DNA of 41,684 bases from the NCBI GenBank assembly GCA_003283765.1, contig QBVY01000008.1:1-41684 (forward strand), written 5' to 3'. The position numbers and the translations under genes were made by a program. The DNA comes from SAR86 cluster bacterium AG-313-N18. GTDB lineage: Bacteria; Pseudomonadota; Gammaproteobacteria; Magnimaribacterales; D2472. Each line of letters begins with the position of its first letter. Positions within the stretch are counted from its first letter, which is position 1. Below, piece after piece: positions 26,591 through 34,837 of this stretch. A model generated the notes under the pieces. The model saw only the letters and a list, made by a program, of their open reading frames with translations, was not told the DNA's origin and ran no database searches.

Positions 26591-26752
26591 CTAATTTTTT
26601 AATTTTGCTTCTAATTCTTCAACTCTTTTTTCAAGTTTTTTTAATTCAGACTCTTTTACAAAGCCAGATTCTTGCATAAATTTTTCTAGCGCAGGCTTAA
26701 GCATTTTTTCCATGCCCTTCATATCTCCTGCCATTTTTAATGGATTAAACAT
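26591..26752 (-). CDS. 53-residue UbiK/BMFP-like coiled-coil protein
   Basis: A short gene read on the reverse strand: ATG at 26752, AGGAG six bases upstream, TAG at 26591-26593. The protein starts MFNPLKMAGDMKGMEK and ends in a heptad-rich tail, SELKKLEKRVEELEAKL, typical of the C-terminal coiled coil of UbiK (YqiC/BMFP), a ubiquinone-synthesis accessory factor of about 80-95 residues. It is shorter than usual. Its stop codon abuts the stop of the convergent nucleotidyltransferase gene with no gap, and it diverges from doxX over 93 bases. Gene reality is well supported by the RBS; the UbiK name is tentative. Confidence 0.72.
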   Translation of the reverse strand: MFNPLKMAGDMKGMEKMLKPALEKFMQESGFVKESELKKLEKRVEELEAKLKN

Positions 26753-26845
26753 ATTTTTCTCCTATCAATATAAATATAAGGATAGATTGAAATATTGCAA
26801 TTCTAATCAGAACATCAGCTACAATAAATAAAAAAAGGAGGTTAC

Positions 26846-27262
26846 ATGAGCATTTCAAATTATTTAGACAGCGTTGCTAGACCCTTTGAGGGCTTGGCAC
26901 CTTGGATTTTAAGATTGGTTTTGGGAGTTTCATTTATTCTTCATGGCTTAGGAAAATTCCCTTTGCCACCAGAAAAAATGGTTACCTGGTTTGAAAGTAT
27001 GGGGATAGCTGCTCCCGAGATTATTGCAAGTCTAGTGGCTGTTGGTGAGGTTGGCGCAGGAGCTGCAGTAATTTTAGGTGGGTTTTTTGGTGCAGTGGGG
27101 CATCTAATCACTCGGCTAGGTGGTGGTGCAGTGGTAGTAATAATGACAGGGGCATTTTATTTAGCTCATGCTGACTGGTTTATAACCCAAAAATTATTTA
27201 TGAGTGAGCAGATCTTTTTATTTGCCCTAGGACTTTATTTTGCTATAAAAGGTAATAATTAA
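26846..27262 (+). CDS. DoxX-family membrane protein
   Basis: A 138-residue protein with four hydrophobic helices. LRLVLGVSFILHGLGKFP and VGEVGAGAAVILGG are DoxX/DoxD family features. DoxX proteins are linked to quinone or thiol redox chemistry in some bacteria, but this member's role is unknown. A strong AAGGAGG lies six bases before the ATG. It lies upstream of the Fur box and the receptor gene, with a 99-base spacer, so it is probably not part of the iron regulon. Confidence 0.85.
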   Translation: MSISNYLDSVARPFEGLAPWILRLVLGVSFILHGLGKFPLPPEKMVTWFESMGIAAPEIIASLVAVGEVGAGAAVILGGFFGAVGHLITRLGGGAVVVIMTGAFYLAHADWFITQKLFMSEQIFLFALGLYFAIKGNN

Positions 27263-27292
27263 AAAAATTAAAAAAGTCTTGTAAATCTAAAT

Positions 27293-27317
27293 GAGAATGA
27301 TTATCATTACCATTCTC
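27293..27317 (+). promoter_or_regulatory. Fur box
   Basis: The inverted repeat GAGAATG-ATTATCATTAC-CATTCTC contains a 19-base segment (27293-27311) matching 16 of 19 positions of the E. coli Fur consensus GATAATGATAATCATTATC. The extended symmetry suggests two overlapping sites. It lies 45 bases before the receptor start, where Fur-Fe(II) binding would block the promoter. Confidence 0.9.
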
Positions 27318-27361
27318 AATTAGGCGTGTTGTCTTCTTGAGTATTTATCAAGGAGATAAAG

Positions 27362-29572
27362 ATGGAAAATTGGCCTAATACGCATACAAAGATAAACTTT
27401 TTAATTATGGGATTGTTAACAATCCTCTTCTTTGCTCCTGCATTTGCAGTTGAGTACGATGTCGAAACAATTGAGTCAGTTAGTATTATTGGTTCCAAAG
27501 ATGATCAAAAAAGTCTTGCTGGATCAGGGCAAATAATTCCAAATGAAGACTTGTTAAAGGCAATGGATACTGATATACAAAAAATTCTTACAGCAGTTCC
27601 TGGTGTCTATATGAGGACTGAAGAGGGTTATGGGCTAAGACCAAATATATCTATTAGGGGTACAGCTATCGAAAGATCTGGAAAAGTGGCTATCATGGAA
27701 GATGGTGTTTTAGTTGCTCCTTCTCCCTATACTTCATCTGCAGCATATTACTTTCCAACAACAGGAAGAATACATTCAGTTGAAGTCCTAAAAGGCCCGG
27801 CAGCTGTTACTCAGGGACCTCAAACCATTGGAGGAGCAATCAACTTAATAAGCACTCCAATTCCAAATGCTCCTTCAGGAAAATTTGTTCAAGAATTAGG
27901 TGAAAATGGAATGATGAGAACTCATGCCTATTACGGAGGTACAAGTGGTAATTTTGGTGCTTTAGTTGAAGTTCATGAGCACGAATCTGATGGCTTTGAT
28001 TCTATAGCAAATGTTGGTGGTGATACTGGGTTTGATAAATCAGACCTCATGTTTAAAGCAAGATATGAAAGTGGAAATCACTCTTTAACCTTAAAAATGG
28101 TTGATTTAGATGAAACATCTAATCAATCCTATGTTGGTCTTTCTCAATATAGCTTTCAGCAAAATCCAAGACAAAGATATGGAGCTACTGCATATGACAA
28201 AATGATGAATGATGGAGAGCAAACTTCGCTTACTTATTTTGGAGATTTTGAGAACTTTGATGTGACATTTACCTCTTGGCAAAATGATTATCATAGAGAC
28301 TGGTTTAAAGTCAGCGATTTCAACAATAAAAAAGCACACGGCGAGCAAGATGATATCAATGAATTAATTAGTTCCTCTAATAATGGTAGTGCCAATGCGC
28401 AAGCTATTCTTGACGGCAAACTTCCAGTCCAAATTGAATATAAGCATAACAACAGATACTACACAAATGAGGGTTATCAATTTACCATCAACACATCGAT
28501 GGGTATCCATGACTTAACTCTTGGTTACAGAGACATGGAAGATTCAGAGAGTAGAGTTCAGGCTCATGAATACGCAGATCAAGCTGCAGATGGTTCTTTG
28601 TCTCCTTTGTATGGTTATATTGGCTTAAATAATAGTAATAACAGATTAAGAGAATCTAGTGCAACTTCATATTATCTTCAAGATACTATGGATTTTGGAA
28701 GATTAGATATAACTTTAGGCTACAGATCTGAGGACTATGATCAACGTCACAGAAGATGGTCGGATCGCGCAGGACCAAACCTAACAATGGTTAGAACAGG
28801 TCCAGCTGACAATAGAGATACTTTTGCTACAAATGATCATACAACTCAAAGTTTTGGAGCTACATATGAAGTAAATGACAATGTTACTTTAGTCGCAGGA
28901 TTCCATGAAGGAATGACTCCTATGTTTGGAACTGCACCAGAAGAGGCAGATAACACTGAACTTGGTATTAGATATTCAGAGGGCACAACAGATATCGAGC
29001 TTTTCTATTTTTCTAGTGAATATTCAAACCTTGCAGCTGAGTGTACTCTTGTGAGTGGCGCTGCTTGTAATCCTGATGAGTCTGCGGTCTTTAGCGGTGG
29101 CTCAGCAGATGTAGAAGGTTTAGAATTTAATGGTTCATGGGTTCTTGAGGGAGGTAATGGAATTAGTTATCCAATTGCTTTGGCTTATACATCAACTGAT
29201 GCAACTTTTAATAATAGCTCTGAAAGTGATTACTTTGGTGTAGTTGCTGCTGGAGATGATTTACCTTACATACCTAGTTCATCCATGTCATTAGTAATGG
29301 GCTTCTTAACTGACAATGGTCTAAGTGGTAATATGAGGCTTATTGATGTTGGGAGTTCATGCTCGATAGCTGCATGTGGAACTTTTAATAAAATTCATGC
29401 TCACACTATTCTAGATCTAAATCTAAGAAAAGCACTAAATGATGCAATGGATGTATATGTGATTCTTGAGAATGCAACAGATGATGAAGACATTATTTCT
29501 AGAGCTCCATCTGAAGGTGCAAGATCACAAAAACCTAGGACTATAAAAGTAGGATTTAGTTATAAGTTTTAA
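27362..29572 (+). CDS. FecA-like TonB-dependent receptor, Fur-regulated
   Basis: A 736-residue outer-membrane receptor for an iron compound. A signal peptide ends at APAFA (about residue 29), and a plug domain follows (SIIGSKDDQKSLAGSGQ, then IRGTAIERSGKVAIMEDGV, then VEVLKGPAAVTQGPQTIGGAINL). The barrel contains NQSYVGLSQYSF, resembling the FecA group, and ends in the terminal aromatic SYKF. The first residues MENWPNTHTK are favoured as the start by AAGGAGAT five bases ahead. The Fur box upstream supports iron control. No FecI/FecR-type signalling genes adjoin and there is no FecA-type N-terminal signalling extension, so it is probably a plain iron-uptake receptor. Confidence 0.93.
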   Translation: MENWPNTHTKINFLIMGLLTILFFAPAFAVEYDVETIESVSIIGSKDDQKSLAGSGQIIPNEDLLKAMDTDIQKILTAVPGVYMRTEEGYGLRPNISIRGTAIERSGKVAIMEDGVLVAPSPYTSSAAYYFPTTGRIHSVEVLKGPAAVTQGPQTIGGAINLISTPIPNAPSGKFVQELGENGMMRTHAYYGGTSGNFGALVEVHEHESDGFDSIANVGGDTGFDKSDLMFKARYESGNHSLTLKMVDLDETSNQSYVGLSQYSFQQNPRQRYGATAYDKMMNDGEQTSLTYFGDFENFDVTFTSWQNDYHRDWFKVSDFNNKKAHGEQDDINELISSSNNGSANAQAILDGKLPVQIEYKHNNRYYTNEGYQFTINTSMGIHDLTLGYRDMEDSESRVQAHEYADQAADGSLSPLYGYIGLNNSNNRLRESSATSYYLQDTMDFGRLDITLGYRSEDYDQRHRRWSDRAGPNLTMVRTGPADNRDTFATNDHTTQSFGATYEVNDNVTLVAGFHEGMTPMFGTAPEEADNTELGIRYSEGTTDIELFYFSSEYSNLAAECTLVSGAACNPDESAVFSGGSADVEGLEFNGSWVLEGGNGISYPIALAYTSTDATFNNSSESDYFGVVAAGDDLPYIPSSSMSLVMGFLTDNGLSGNMRLIDVGSSCSIAACGTFNKIHAHTILDLNLRKALNDAMDVYVILENATDDEDIISRAPSEGARSQKPRTIKVGFSYKF

Positions 29573-29585
29573 CTGATTTCTCACT

Positions 29586-29676
29586 GGAGGCTATCGTAAA
29601 AAAGTTGTGGTAGCTTTACTCCCTGAACCCTTCACACATGTTCCCTAAGACGAACACAGGGTTTAAGGTAGCCTCC
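29586..29676 (+). ncRNA. Candidate structured RNA with a three-way junction
   Basis: In the 311-base gap between the FecA-like receptor and tRNA-Ala, GGAGGCTA (29586-29593) pairs exactly with TAGCCTCC (29669-29676). Inside lie a GTAAA/TTTAC hairpin (29596-29619) and a long hairpin GAACCCT/AGGGTTT (29625-29631 with 29658-29664) capped by TGTTC/GAACA (29639-29643 with 29652-29656). One G-U pair favours the plus strand. AGGAG just beyond can compete for CTCCT, as in a switch. It lacks SRP, RNase P and tmRNA signatures; 6S-like RNA is not excluded. Function unknown. Confidence 0.4.
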
Positions 29677-29697
29677 TTTGAGGAGCCGATCTCAAGA

Positions 29698-29736
29698 GGG
29701 GTTGATGATGAGAAAACATGGTAATTTTCTTTCCCC
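29698..29736 (+). other. Second hairpin in the intergenic region before tRNA-Ala
   Basis: GGGG (29698-29701) and CCCC (29733-29736) enclose AGAAAA/TTTTCT (29711-29716 with 29725-29730). No clean U-run follows, so it is not a standard intrinsic terminator. The rest of the gap to 29842 shows nothing I recognise. Confidence 0.35.
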
Positions 29737-29842
29737 AAGCTCCCAAGTTTGAAGATATTTCTACTCCTAAGTTTTAATATATTTCAAGTTTTGGGCATTA
29801 TCAATCCCTTGCGAGTACTCAATTTTTTGTATAAATAGTTTC

Positions 29843-29870
29843 TTGCACAGATAAAGATATCTTGTACAAT
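29843..29870 (+). promoter_or_regulatory. Sigma-70-type promoter for tRNA-Ala
   Basis: TTGCAC (29843-29848) and TACAAT (29865-29870) with a 16-base spacer, ending 13 bases before the tRNA 5' end. Both hexamers differ from consensus at one or two positions. Confidence 0.65.
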
Positions 29871-29883
29871 TGTTTCGTCGTGT

Positions 29884-29959
29884 GGGGCTATAGCTCAGCT
29901 GGGAGAGCACCTGCTTTGCAAGCAGGGGGTCCGCGGTTCGATCCCGCGTAGCTCCACCA
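29884..29959 (+). tRNA. tRNA-Ala (TGC anticodon)
   Basis: Complete cloverleaf: acceptor GGGGCTA/TAGCTCC (with one G-U), D-arm GCTC/GAGC, anticodon stem CCTGC/GCAGG around TTTGCAA (anticodon TGC), T-arm CGCGG/CCGCG around TTCGATC, discriminator A and encoded CCA at 29957-29959. Like tRNA-Ile it is not in an rRNA spacer. Confidence 0.97.
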
Positions 29960-30872
29960 TTATTCTATGATCATTAAATCTTCAGCAATCTTAATTTCAC
30001 CACTATATGTTGATTGTGTCTCTTTCAGAATGTCATCTACTGTTGAGCCCCAAAAAAGAATATGAGATAGCAGTAATAACTTTGGTTTTGCTCTAGAAGC
30101 TATTTCGCCAACTTCAAACGTTGAGGTATGGTGTCCTTGATGATATGTCTGCCAGTCTTTTGTTTTTTTAAGAAACCCTGCATTTGAGTAAACCTCATGA
30201 ACTAATATGTCAGCTCCAGCTGCAAATTTTTCTAATGTTTTAGAAGGACCTGTATCACCAGAGAACACTATAACCTTATCACTAGAAGTAAATCGAAATC
30301 CATACGCATCATCAAAGCCTCCATGTGGAACTTTGAATGCCTCTACAGAAATATTTTCATCCTTATAGACCAAACCTTCAGTGAGAAGATGAAAATTAAA
30401 TTTATAGCCAATCTTATTTGATGGTTGAGTGCCATAGATCCTATAATTTATATCATCTTCATAGGCTTTAAGAGTAGACGTCGCCATCTTCTCTAGCCCC
30501 TTAGGACCAAATAGTTTTAATTTTTTATCTCTTCCCATGATCCATGGAGTCAACAATAAATCAGCTAAGCCTGCGGAATGATCAGAGTGAATATGAGTTA
30601 AAAAGGCATGTTCAAAATTTTTAACTGTCATGGCTTCAATTTCCCCCCCCCCAGGGTGGAGATAGGGATGCGGCTCTTCGAATAATGCCTGGTCCAAAAT
30701 CAATTAAATATGGAGTTTCATTTACAACCACTGCATAGGCTGATCCAGCTCTATTAGGGTCAGGATTAGGAGTCCCAGAGCCAAGCACTATAAGTTTAGT
30801 TTGCCCATACAATGAGGGTACTATTAGCAAAAGAAGTAAGAATTTATTTTTCATTGAAATGAGACTTTGCAT
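29960..30872 (-). pseudogene. Exported metallo-beta-lactamase-fold hydrolase, frameshifted at a poly-G tract
   Basis: Two overlapping frames together make one MBL protein of about 300 residues. The 5' part encodes a signal peptide (MKNKFLLLLLIVPSLYGQ, ATG at 30854; an ATG at 30872 is also in frame) and TKLIVLGSGTPNPDPNRAG, then hits TGA just after a run of ten G. The 3' part continues in the next frame with GEIEAMTVKNF, the zinc motif HIHSDH, SGDTG and SHILF. One base fewer in the G run would restore PPWGGEIEAM. The protein resembles RNase Z/arylsulfatase-like members that act in the periplasm. It could be a sequencing error, a pseudogene or a phase-variable gene; the intact, motif-preserving downstream frame argues against long-standing decay. 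Confidence 0.85.
30643..30652 (-). repeat. Homopolymer tract of ten G (on the coding strand) inside the metallo-beta-lactamase gene
   Basis: Ten consecutive C on the plus strand, very unusual in this AT-rich sequence, exactly where the reading frame breaks. Such tracts slip during replication and are also a common place for sequencing miscalls. Confidence 0.95.
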
Positions 30873-30922
30873 GATATTTTTATAAAATATAACTCAGAAA
30901 GGTTTATAGTACAGCACGAAAA

Positions 30923-31414
30923 ATGAAAAATTCAATCTCACTAATAGGAATGGCTGGGGCTGGCAAGTCAACCGTGGCAAAAGAGCTCGCAAAGATGCTT
31001 GATTTTAGATTAATTGATAGCGACACTCTGATTGAAGAACAGTATGAAAAAAGTTTACAAAACATTCTCGAGGATGAGGGCTATATCAAACTAAGAGAAA
31101 TTGAGAATTTAGCACTTAAAAAGCTTCACTTACATGAAACTATTCTCTCAACAGGTGGGAGCGCAGTTTATAGTGATGAAGCAATGCTACATATCCAACA
31201 ATACTCAAAAGTAATATTTTTATACGTTCCCTTTGATCAAATTTTAGAGAGGGTGCCAAGTTTCCTAGATAGAGGTTTTGCAAAAGCTCCAAGTCAGTCT
31301 ATTGAAGAAGCATTTGAAGAAAGGCAGGAGTTGTATAAAAAATACTCTCATCACATAGTCAGCAATACTGAAGATTTAAATTCTTGCATCTCTAAAATTT
31401 TAGAGTTGCTTTAG
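30923..31414 (+). CDS. aroK: Shikimate kinase
   Basis: Phosphorylates shikimate in aromatic amino acid synthesis. The 163-residue protein has Walker A GMAGAGKST (9-17), the substrate-binding DSDTLIE region near 31-37, LREIE, and the shikimate-binding STGGSAVY segment. FLDRGFAKAP corresponds to the lid region. It stands alone between divergent and convergent neighbours rather than with aroB as in many gammaproteobacteria. The 12-base gap to the convergent pantothenate kinase gene shows no terminator hairpin. Confidence 0.93.
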   Translation: MKNSISLIGMAGAGKSTVAKELAKMLDFRLIDSDTLIEEQYEKSLQNILEDEGYIKLREIENLALKKLHLHETILSTGGSAVYSDEAMLHIQQYSKVIFLYVPFDQILERVPSFLDRGFAKAPSQSIEEAFEERQELYKKYSHHIVSNTEDLNSCISKILELL

Positions 31415-31425
31415 GTTTTATGTCT

Positions 31426-32247
31426 CTAGGAGTTAGTCTCGATACTTTCTAGGACTCCGATGACGTTGCCATACTCACGGTTATCATTATATTGCCCCAT
31501 GATTCCAGCTAGTTGTAATCTTTCATTAATCCCATCAATAATTTCAGAAAGGTAAGATGTTCTGCCTATGAAACAGACTTTATTCGACCCCACTAATAAA
31601 GCATTTAAATAGGCTACTGTCCCAATAACCTCTCCTATCATATTGCATAATGCTGCTGCAGTATTTTCCATAGTATCTGCTGATGAACTCTTTACCTTAC
31701 CAAAATTAACAGCAGTGATCTCTGGTGAGAGATTACCTATTTTATTCACCACATCTCCGATCAATAAATCTAGTTCAACTCTAGATCCGCTGTTAGCAAA
31801 TTCGTTAATTTCAAGGCCATTTGAGTTTTTAAACAAAAGGGAGCCAAGGCCCTCAAGCATGCCACCGCCAACTGCAATACCACCCAAATGATTAAAATTT
31901 TTACCCTGAATATGAACGCAAGCAGTTCCTGTGCCAGCACTAACAACAAGGGTGGATTCCTCATTAATGCCATATAGTTTTTTCGCGCCTAAGCCAATTG
32001 CCTCAATTTCATTAATTTTTACAATTTTTATCCCATCCAATGAATCTTCCAGATCTGATGATTTGCCTCCAGTAACCCCAATTTTCTCTATGTTTGAGAT
32101 ATCAATTTCACGCTTTACTAAGATATTTTTCAAAGTATCAGCATTAATTTTTGAAGATTGCGAGGGAGCAGTATGGAATACAATTTTGCCTTGGTCAGAA
32201 ATAGCTAAATCAGTATTAGATATGCCGAAGTCTACTGCAATATACAT
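31426..32247 (-). CDS. Type II pantothenate kinase
   Basis: Phosphorylates pantothenate, the first step of CoA synthesis. The 273-residue protein has the ASKHA-fold nucleotide loop DFGISNTDLAI near residue 6, the VSAGTGTACVHI motif and the HLGGIAVGGGMLEGLGSLL segment, all typical of type II (eukaryotic/Staphylococcus-like) PanK. Type I (CoaA) or III (CoaX) are the usual gammaproteobacterial forms, so its presence is unusual. Staphylococcal type II enzymes are not inhibited by CoA. It starts five bases after the end of the peptidase gene and could be in the same transcript. Confidence 0.85.
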   Translation of the reverse strand: MYIAVDFGISNTDLAISDQGKIVFHTAPSQSSKINADTLKNILVKREIDISNIEKIGVTGGKSSDLEDSLDGIKIVKINEIEAIGLGAKKLYGINEESTLVVSAGTGTACVHIQGKNFNHLGGIAVGGGMLEGLGSLLFKNSNGLEINEFANSGSRVELDLLIGDVVNKIGNLSPEITAVNFGKVKSSSADTMENTAAALCNMIGEVIGTVAYLNALLVGSNKVCFIGRTSYLSEIIDGINERLQLAGIMGQYNDNREYGNVIGVLESIETNS

Positions 32248-32252
32248 TTTAT

Positions 32253-34643
32253 CTAGTTATGAGATGTAATTTTTTTATTTCTATTTAGTAGGTCTTGCAT
32301 CAAATTCTTTGGGTTGCTTCTTGATGCGCGCGGTTTCAATCTTGCAGGAATGAGTCGGGTAGGATAATAGTTATTCTCAATATCCGTGTCACCAATTTCC
32401 CAGTAAGGGTCAATAACTGCCTGAGTAATTTTTAATTCAGAACGTTTTAACCATCGTGTTCTATTTGGGTTCTTTCTCCAAATTTCAACTGGAATTCTTA
32501 TGAGTTCCTTCTTTCCATCCTCATATGTTAGTTCAAGTGGAATAGGCATAACCAGCCCACCCTTATTTTTGAATTCAAAAATATAGTAATCCTCTTCTTT
32601 TGCAAGCGCCTCAACTAATGCTTTCTTTTTCCATTCTGGATCACTATCATTTTTATCGTATAAGTCATCAAGAATTTCTTCATAATCTCTCATCTCTCTA
32701 TCTGAAGGAGTAAATTCATCATATTCATCATAGATATCAAGAAGTTCGGGTCTCTCTTTAACCCTTGTTTTGATTCCGGATTGCTCATTTCTATTGTCGA
32801 GAAGAATTTCTGGTTCTTTTTCAAAATCTATTCGATCTTTTGCTAAATCAATTTGAGGATTGAGCGTATCTAATGAAGCAATATGAATATTTTCCAAAGC
32901 AATATCAACATGATCTGTGCTGTAAAACCAACCTCTCCAAAACCAATCTAAATCAACTCCTGAGGCCTCTTCCATAGTTCTAAAGAAATCATAGGGGGTC
33001 GGCCTTTTAAATTTCCATCGTTCAGAATATTCCTTGAAAGCTTGATCAAATAATTCCCTTCCTAGAATTGTTTCACGAAGCACCACAAGAGCTGTTGCAG
33101 GTTTTGCATAGGCATTATTACCAAACTGTAATAATGATTCTGAATTTGTCATTATGGGAACCTGATAGTTACTAGACATGTAATCAGTGATCCACCTCGG
33201 CTCGCCTCGATCAGATCGATAGTTAATATCCCATTCCTGCTCAGCGAGGTACTGTAAAAATGTATTAAGGCCTTCATCCATCCATGTCCATTGCCTTTCA
33301 TCAGAATTAACAATCATTGGAAAATAAATATGCCCAATCTCATGAATAACTACTCCAATTAGAAACTCTTTCTCACTTCTGGAATATGTTCTTGATCCAT
33401 CATTCTCCAATTCGGTTCGCGGACCATTGAAAGTAATCATTGGGTATTCCATTCCGCCAACGGGACCATTCACGCTTTGAGCAGTTGGATAAGGATAATC
33501 AAATGAATATTTTGAATAGACTTCCATGGTATGCATTACAGCTTCAGTTGAATATTTTGACCATAAAGGCTCGCCCTCATTTGGATAAAAAGACATAGCC
33601 ATCACCAAGGGGTTCTCTAATGAGTCTTGTTTAAATCCCGCTGCATCCCAAATAAATTTTCTCGAGCTTGCCCAGGCAAAGTCTCGAACATTCTCAGCCT
33701 TAAAGGACCAAGTTTTATATTCAGAGCTTTTTTCTAATTCATTGTCGTAAGCTTCATCAGGAGTAACTATAAATATGGGTTTGGATGATTTACTGGCTTT
33801 TTTCATCCTTCTTTTTTGAGTACCATTAAGCACGTCATCTTGATTTTGAAGCGATCCTGTTGCTGCAACTATATGATCAGCTGGAACAGTAATATCAACC
33901 TCAAAATTTCCAAATTCAAGAGTAAATTCACCATTGCCTATAAACTCTTTGTTGTGCCAGCCCTCATAATCACTGAACACAGTAACTCTTGGGTACCATT
34001 GAGCTAATAAAAAGATATCATTTCCATCTTCAAAAGATTCATATCCATTCCTAGCTCTTACTGCATTCTCTTCCACTAAAGCATATGCCCATTCAACTTC
34101 AAGCTCGGTTGATTCACCCATTATTAAGGGCTCGTTAAGATTGATTCGAACATGTGTCCCAACCAAATTTATTTTGGCATCCTTTCCATTTACTTTAATA
34201 GATAGTTCTTGAAAACCTCCATCAAAACTGTCCATAAAGTTTTGTCTTCTTAATGTAGAGAAATCTACGCTTTTATTTCCCCCCCACCATGGACGAGTGA
34301 GATTATTAATCGAGTTCTTATCAAAAATATTTTGGTCGAGCTGTAACCAAACATAATTCAACTTTAATGGAGAATTATTTGTGTAAGTTATAACTTCTGA
34401 GCCCTTAACACTGCGAGCCGCTTCATCAAGCTTAATTTTTATTTTATAGTCAGCTCTTTGTTGCCAATAGTCTGGGCCTGGCTCACCTGTTGCAGGTCTG
34501 CTTAAATTTGGTGAGGGAAATACTTCATCCAACTGTCTGAATTTATCTTCAAAGGTACCTTTAGATTGATCGATTTGAGAAAAAGAAAAATTGCTAATAG
34601 TTGCTAGAGCAATTATAAAAAAAAACTTACTTCTTATCTTCAT
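32253..34643 (-). CDS. Exported M1-family-like zinc metallopeptidase
   Basis: A 796-residue exported protein. The signal peptide runs about 1-23 (MKIRSKFFFIIALATISNFSFSQ). An M1-like N-terminal beta domain follows, then the zinc-binding HEIGH at about 434-438 with a downstream glutamate in WMDEGLNTFLQ (about 457). GGMEYP near 396-401 corresponds to the GxMEN exopeptidase motif of M1 enzymes. The C-terminal third is divergent. It probably cleaves peptides in the periplasm or at the surface. The start at 34643 is chosen because the signal peptide begins there, inside the upstream gene (17-base overlap); an open frame extends further but is non-coding. Confidence 0.88.
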   Translation of the reverse strand: MKIRSKFFFIIALATISNFSFSQIDQSKGTFEDKFRQLDEVFPSPNLSRPATGEPGPDYWQQRADYKIKIKLDEAARSVKGSEVITYTNNSPLKLNYVWLQLDQNIFDKNSINNLTRPWWGGNKSVDFSTLRRQNFMDSFDGGFQELSIKVNGKDAKINLVGTHVRINLNEPLIMGESTELEVEWAYALVEENAVRARNGYESFEDGNDIFLLAQWYPRVTVFSDYEGWHNKEFIGNGEFTLEFGNFEVDITVPADHIVAATGSLQNQDDVLNGTQKRRMKKASKSSKPIFIVTPDEAYDNELEKSSEYKTWSFKAENVRDFAWASSRKFIWDAAGFKQDSLENPLVMAMSFYPNEGEPLWSKYSTEAVMHTMEVYSKYSFDYPYPTAQSVNGPVGGMEYPMITFNGPRTELENDGSRTYSRSEKEFLIGVVIHEIGHIYFPMIVNSDERQWTWMDEGLNTFLQYLAEQEWDINYRSDRGEPRWITDYMSSNYQVPIMTNSESLLQFGNNAYAKPATALVVLRETILGRELFDQAFKEYSERWKFKRPTPYDFFRTMEEASGVDLDWFWRGWFYSTDHVDIALENIHIASLDTLNPQIDLAKDRIDFEKEPEILLDNRNEQSGIKTRVKERPELLDIYDEYDEFTPSDREMRDYEEILDDLYDKNDSDPEWKKKALVEALAKEEDYYIFEFKNKGGLVMPIPLELTYEDGKKELIRIPVEIWRKNPNRTRWLKRSELKITQAVIDPYWEIGDTDIENNYYPTRLIPARLKPRASRSNPKNLMQDLLNRNKKITSHN

Positions 34644-34836
34644 CGTTAATTTCTTCTGCGCTGCCTTCAATAATTTTTGAACCATCTCTATTTTGCCTAA
34701 CATTTGATTTGCGTTTCCGACCCCAATTAATTCGATCATCGCGATCCATTTGTTTCTTTGATGCTTTAATTTTGCCAAGGTTTATGAACACAAAAAGCGA
34801 CAAAATAGTAAGAATGCCAAAAAGAATTGTATTCAT
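34627..34836 (-). CDS. Small single-pass membrane protein, unknown function
   Basis: A 69-residue protein with one N-terminal hydrophobic segment (about 3-22) followed by a charged, basic then acidic tail (KKQMDRDDRINWGRKRK, then EEINDEDKK). I recognise no family. It begins one base after the end of the BI-1 gene and overlaps the peptidase by 17 bases, so it sits in the middle of an operon. The orientation is probably tail in the cytoplasm. Confidence 0.6.
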   Translation of the reverse strand: MNTILFGILTILSLFVFINLGKIKASKKQMDRDDRINWGRKRKSNVRQNRDGSKIIEGSAEEINDEDKK

Positions 34837-34837
34837 T

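Noticed and set aside
29586..29740. SRP 4.5S RNA or 6S RNA
   Set aside because: The SRP core GGTCAGG...GGAAGGAAGCAGCC is absent, and the ends of the region do not pair into a 6S-like closing stem. 6S is kept only as a possibility to test.
29960..30703. Stand-alone gene from the ATG at 30703
   Set aside because: Its first residues are an out-of-frame reading of the upstream part; homology to the MBL family starts only after the G tract.
34644..34778. Upstream extension of the M1-like peptidase to 34778
   Set aside because: The extra 45 residues precede an obvious signal peptide and lie inside the small membrane protein gene.
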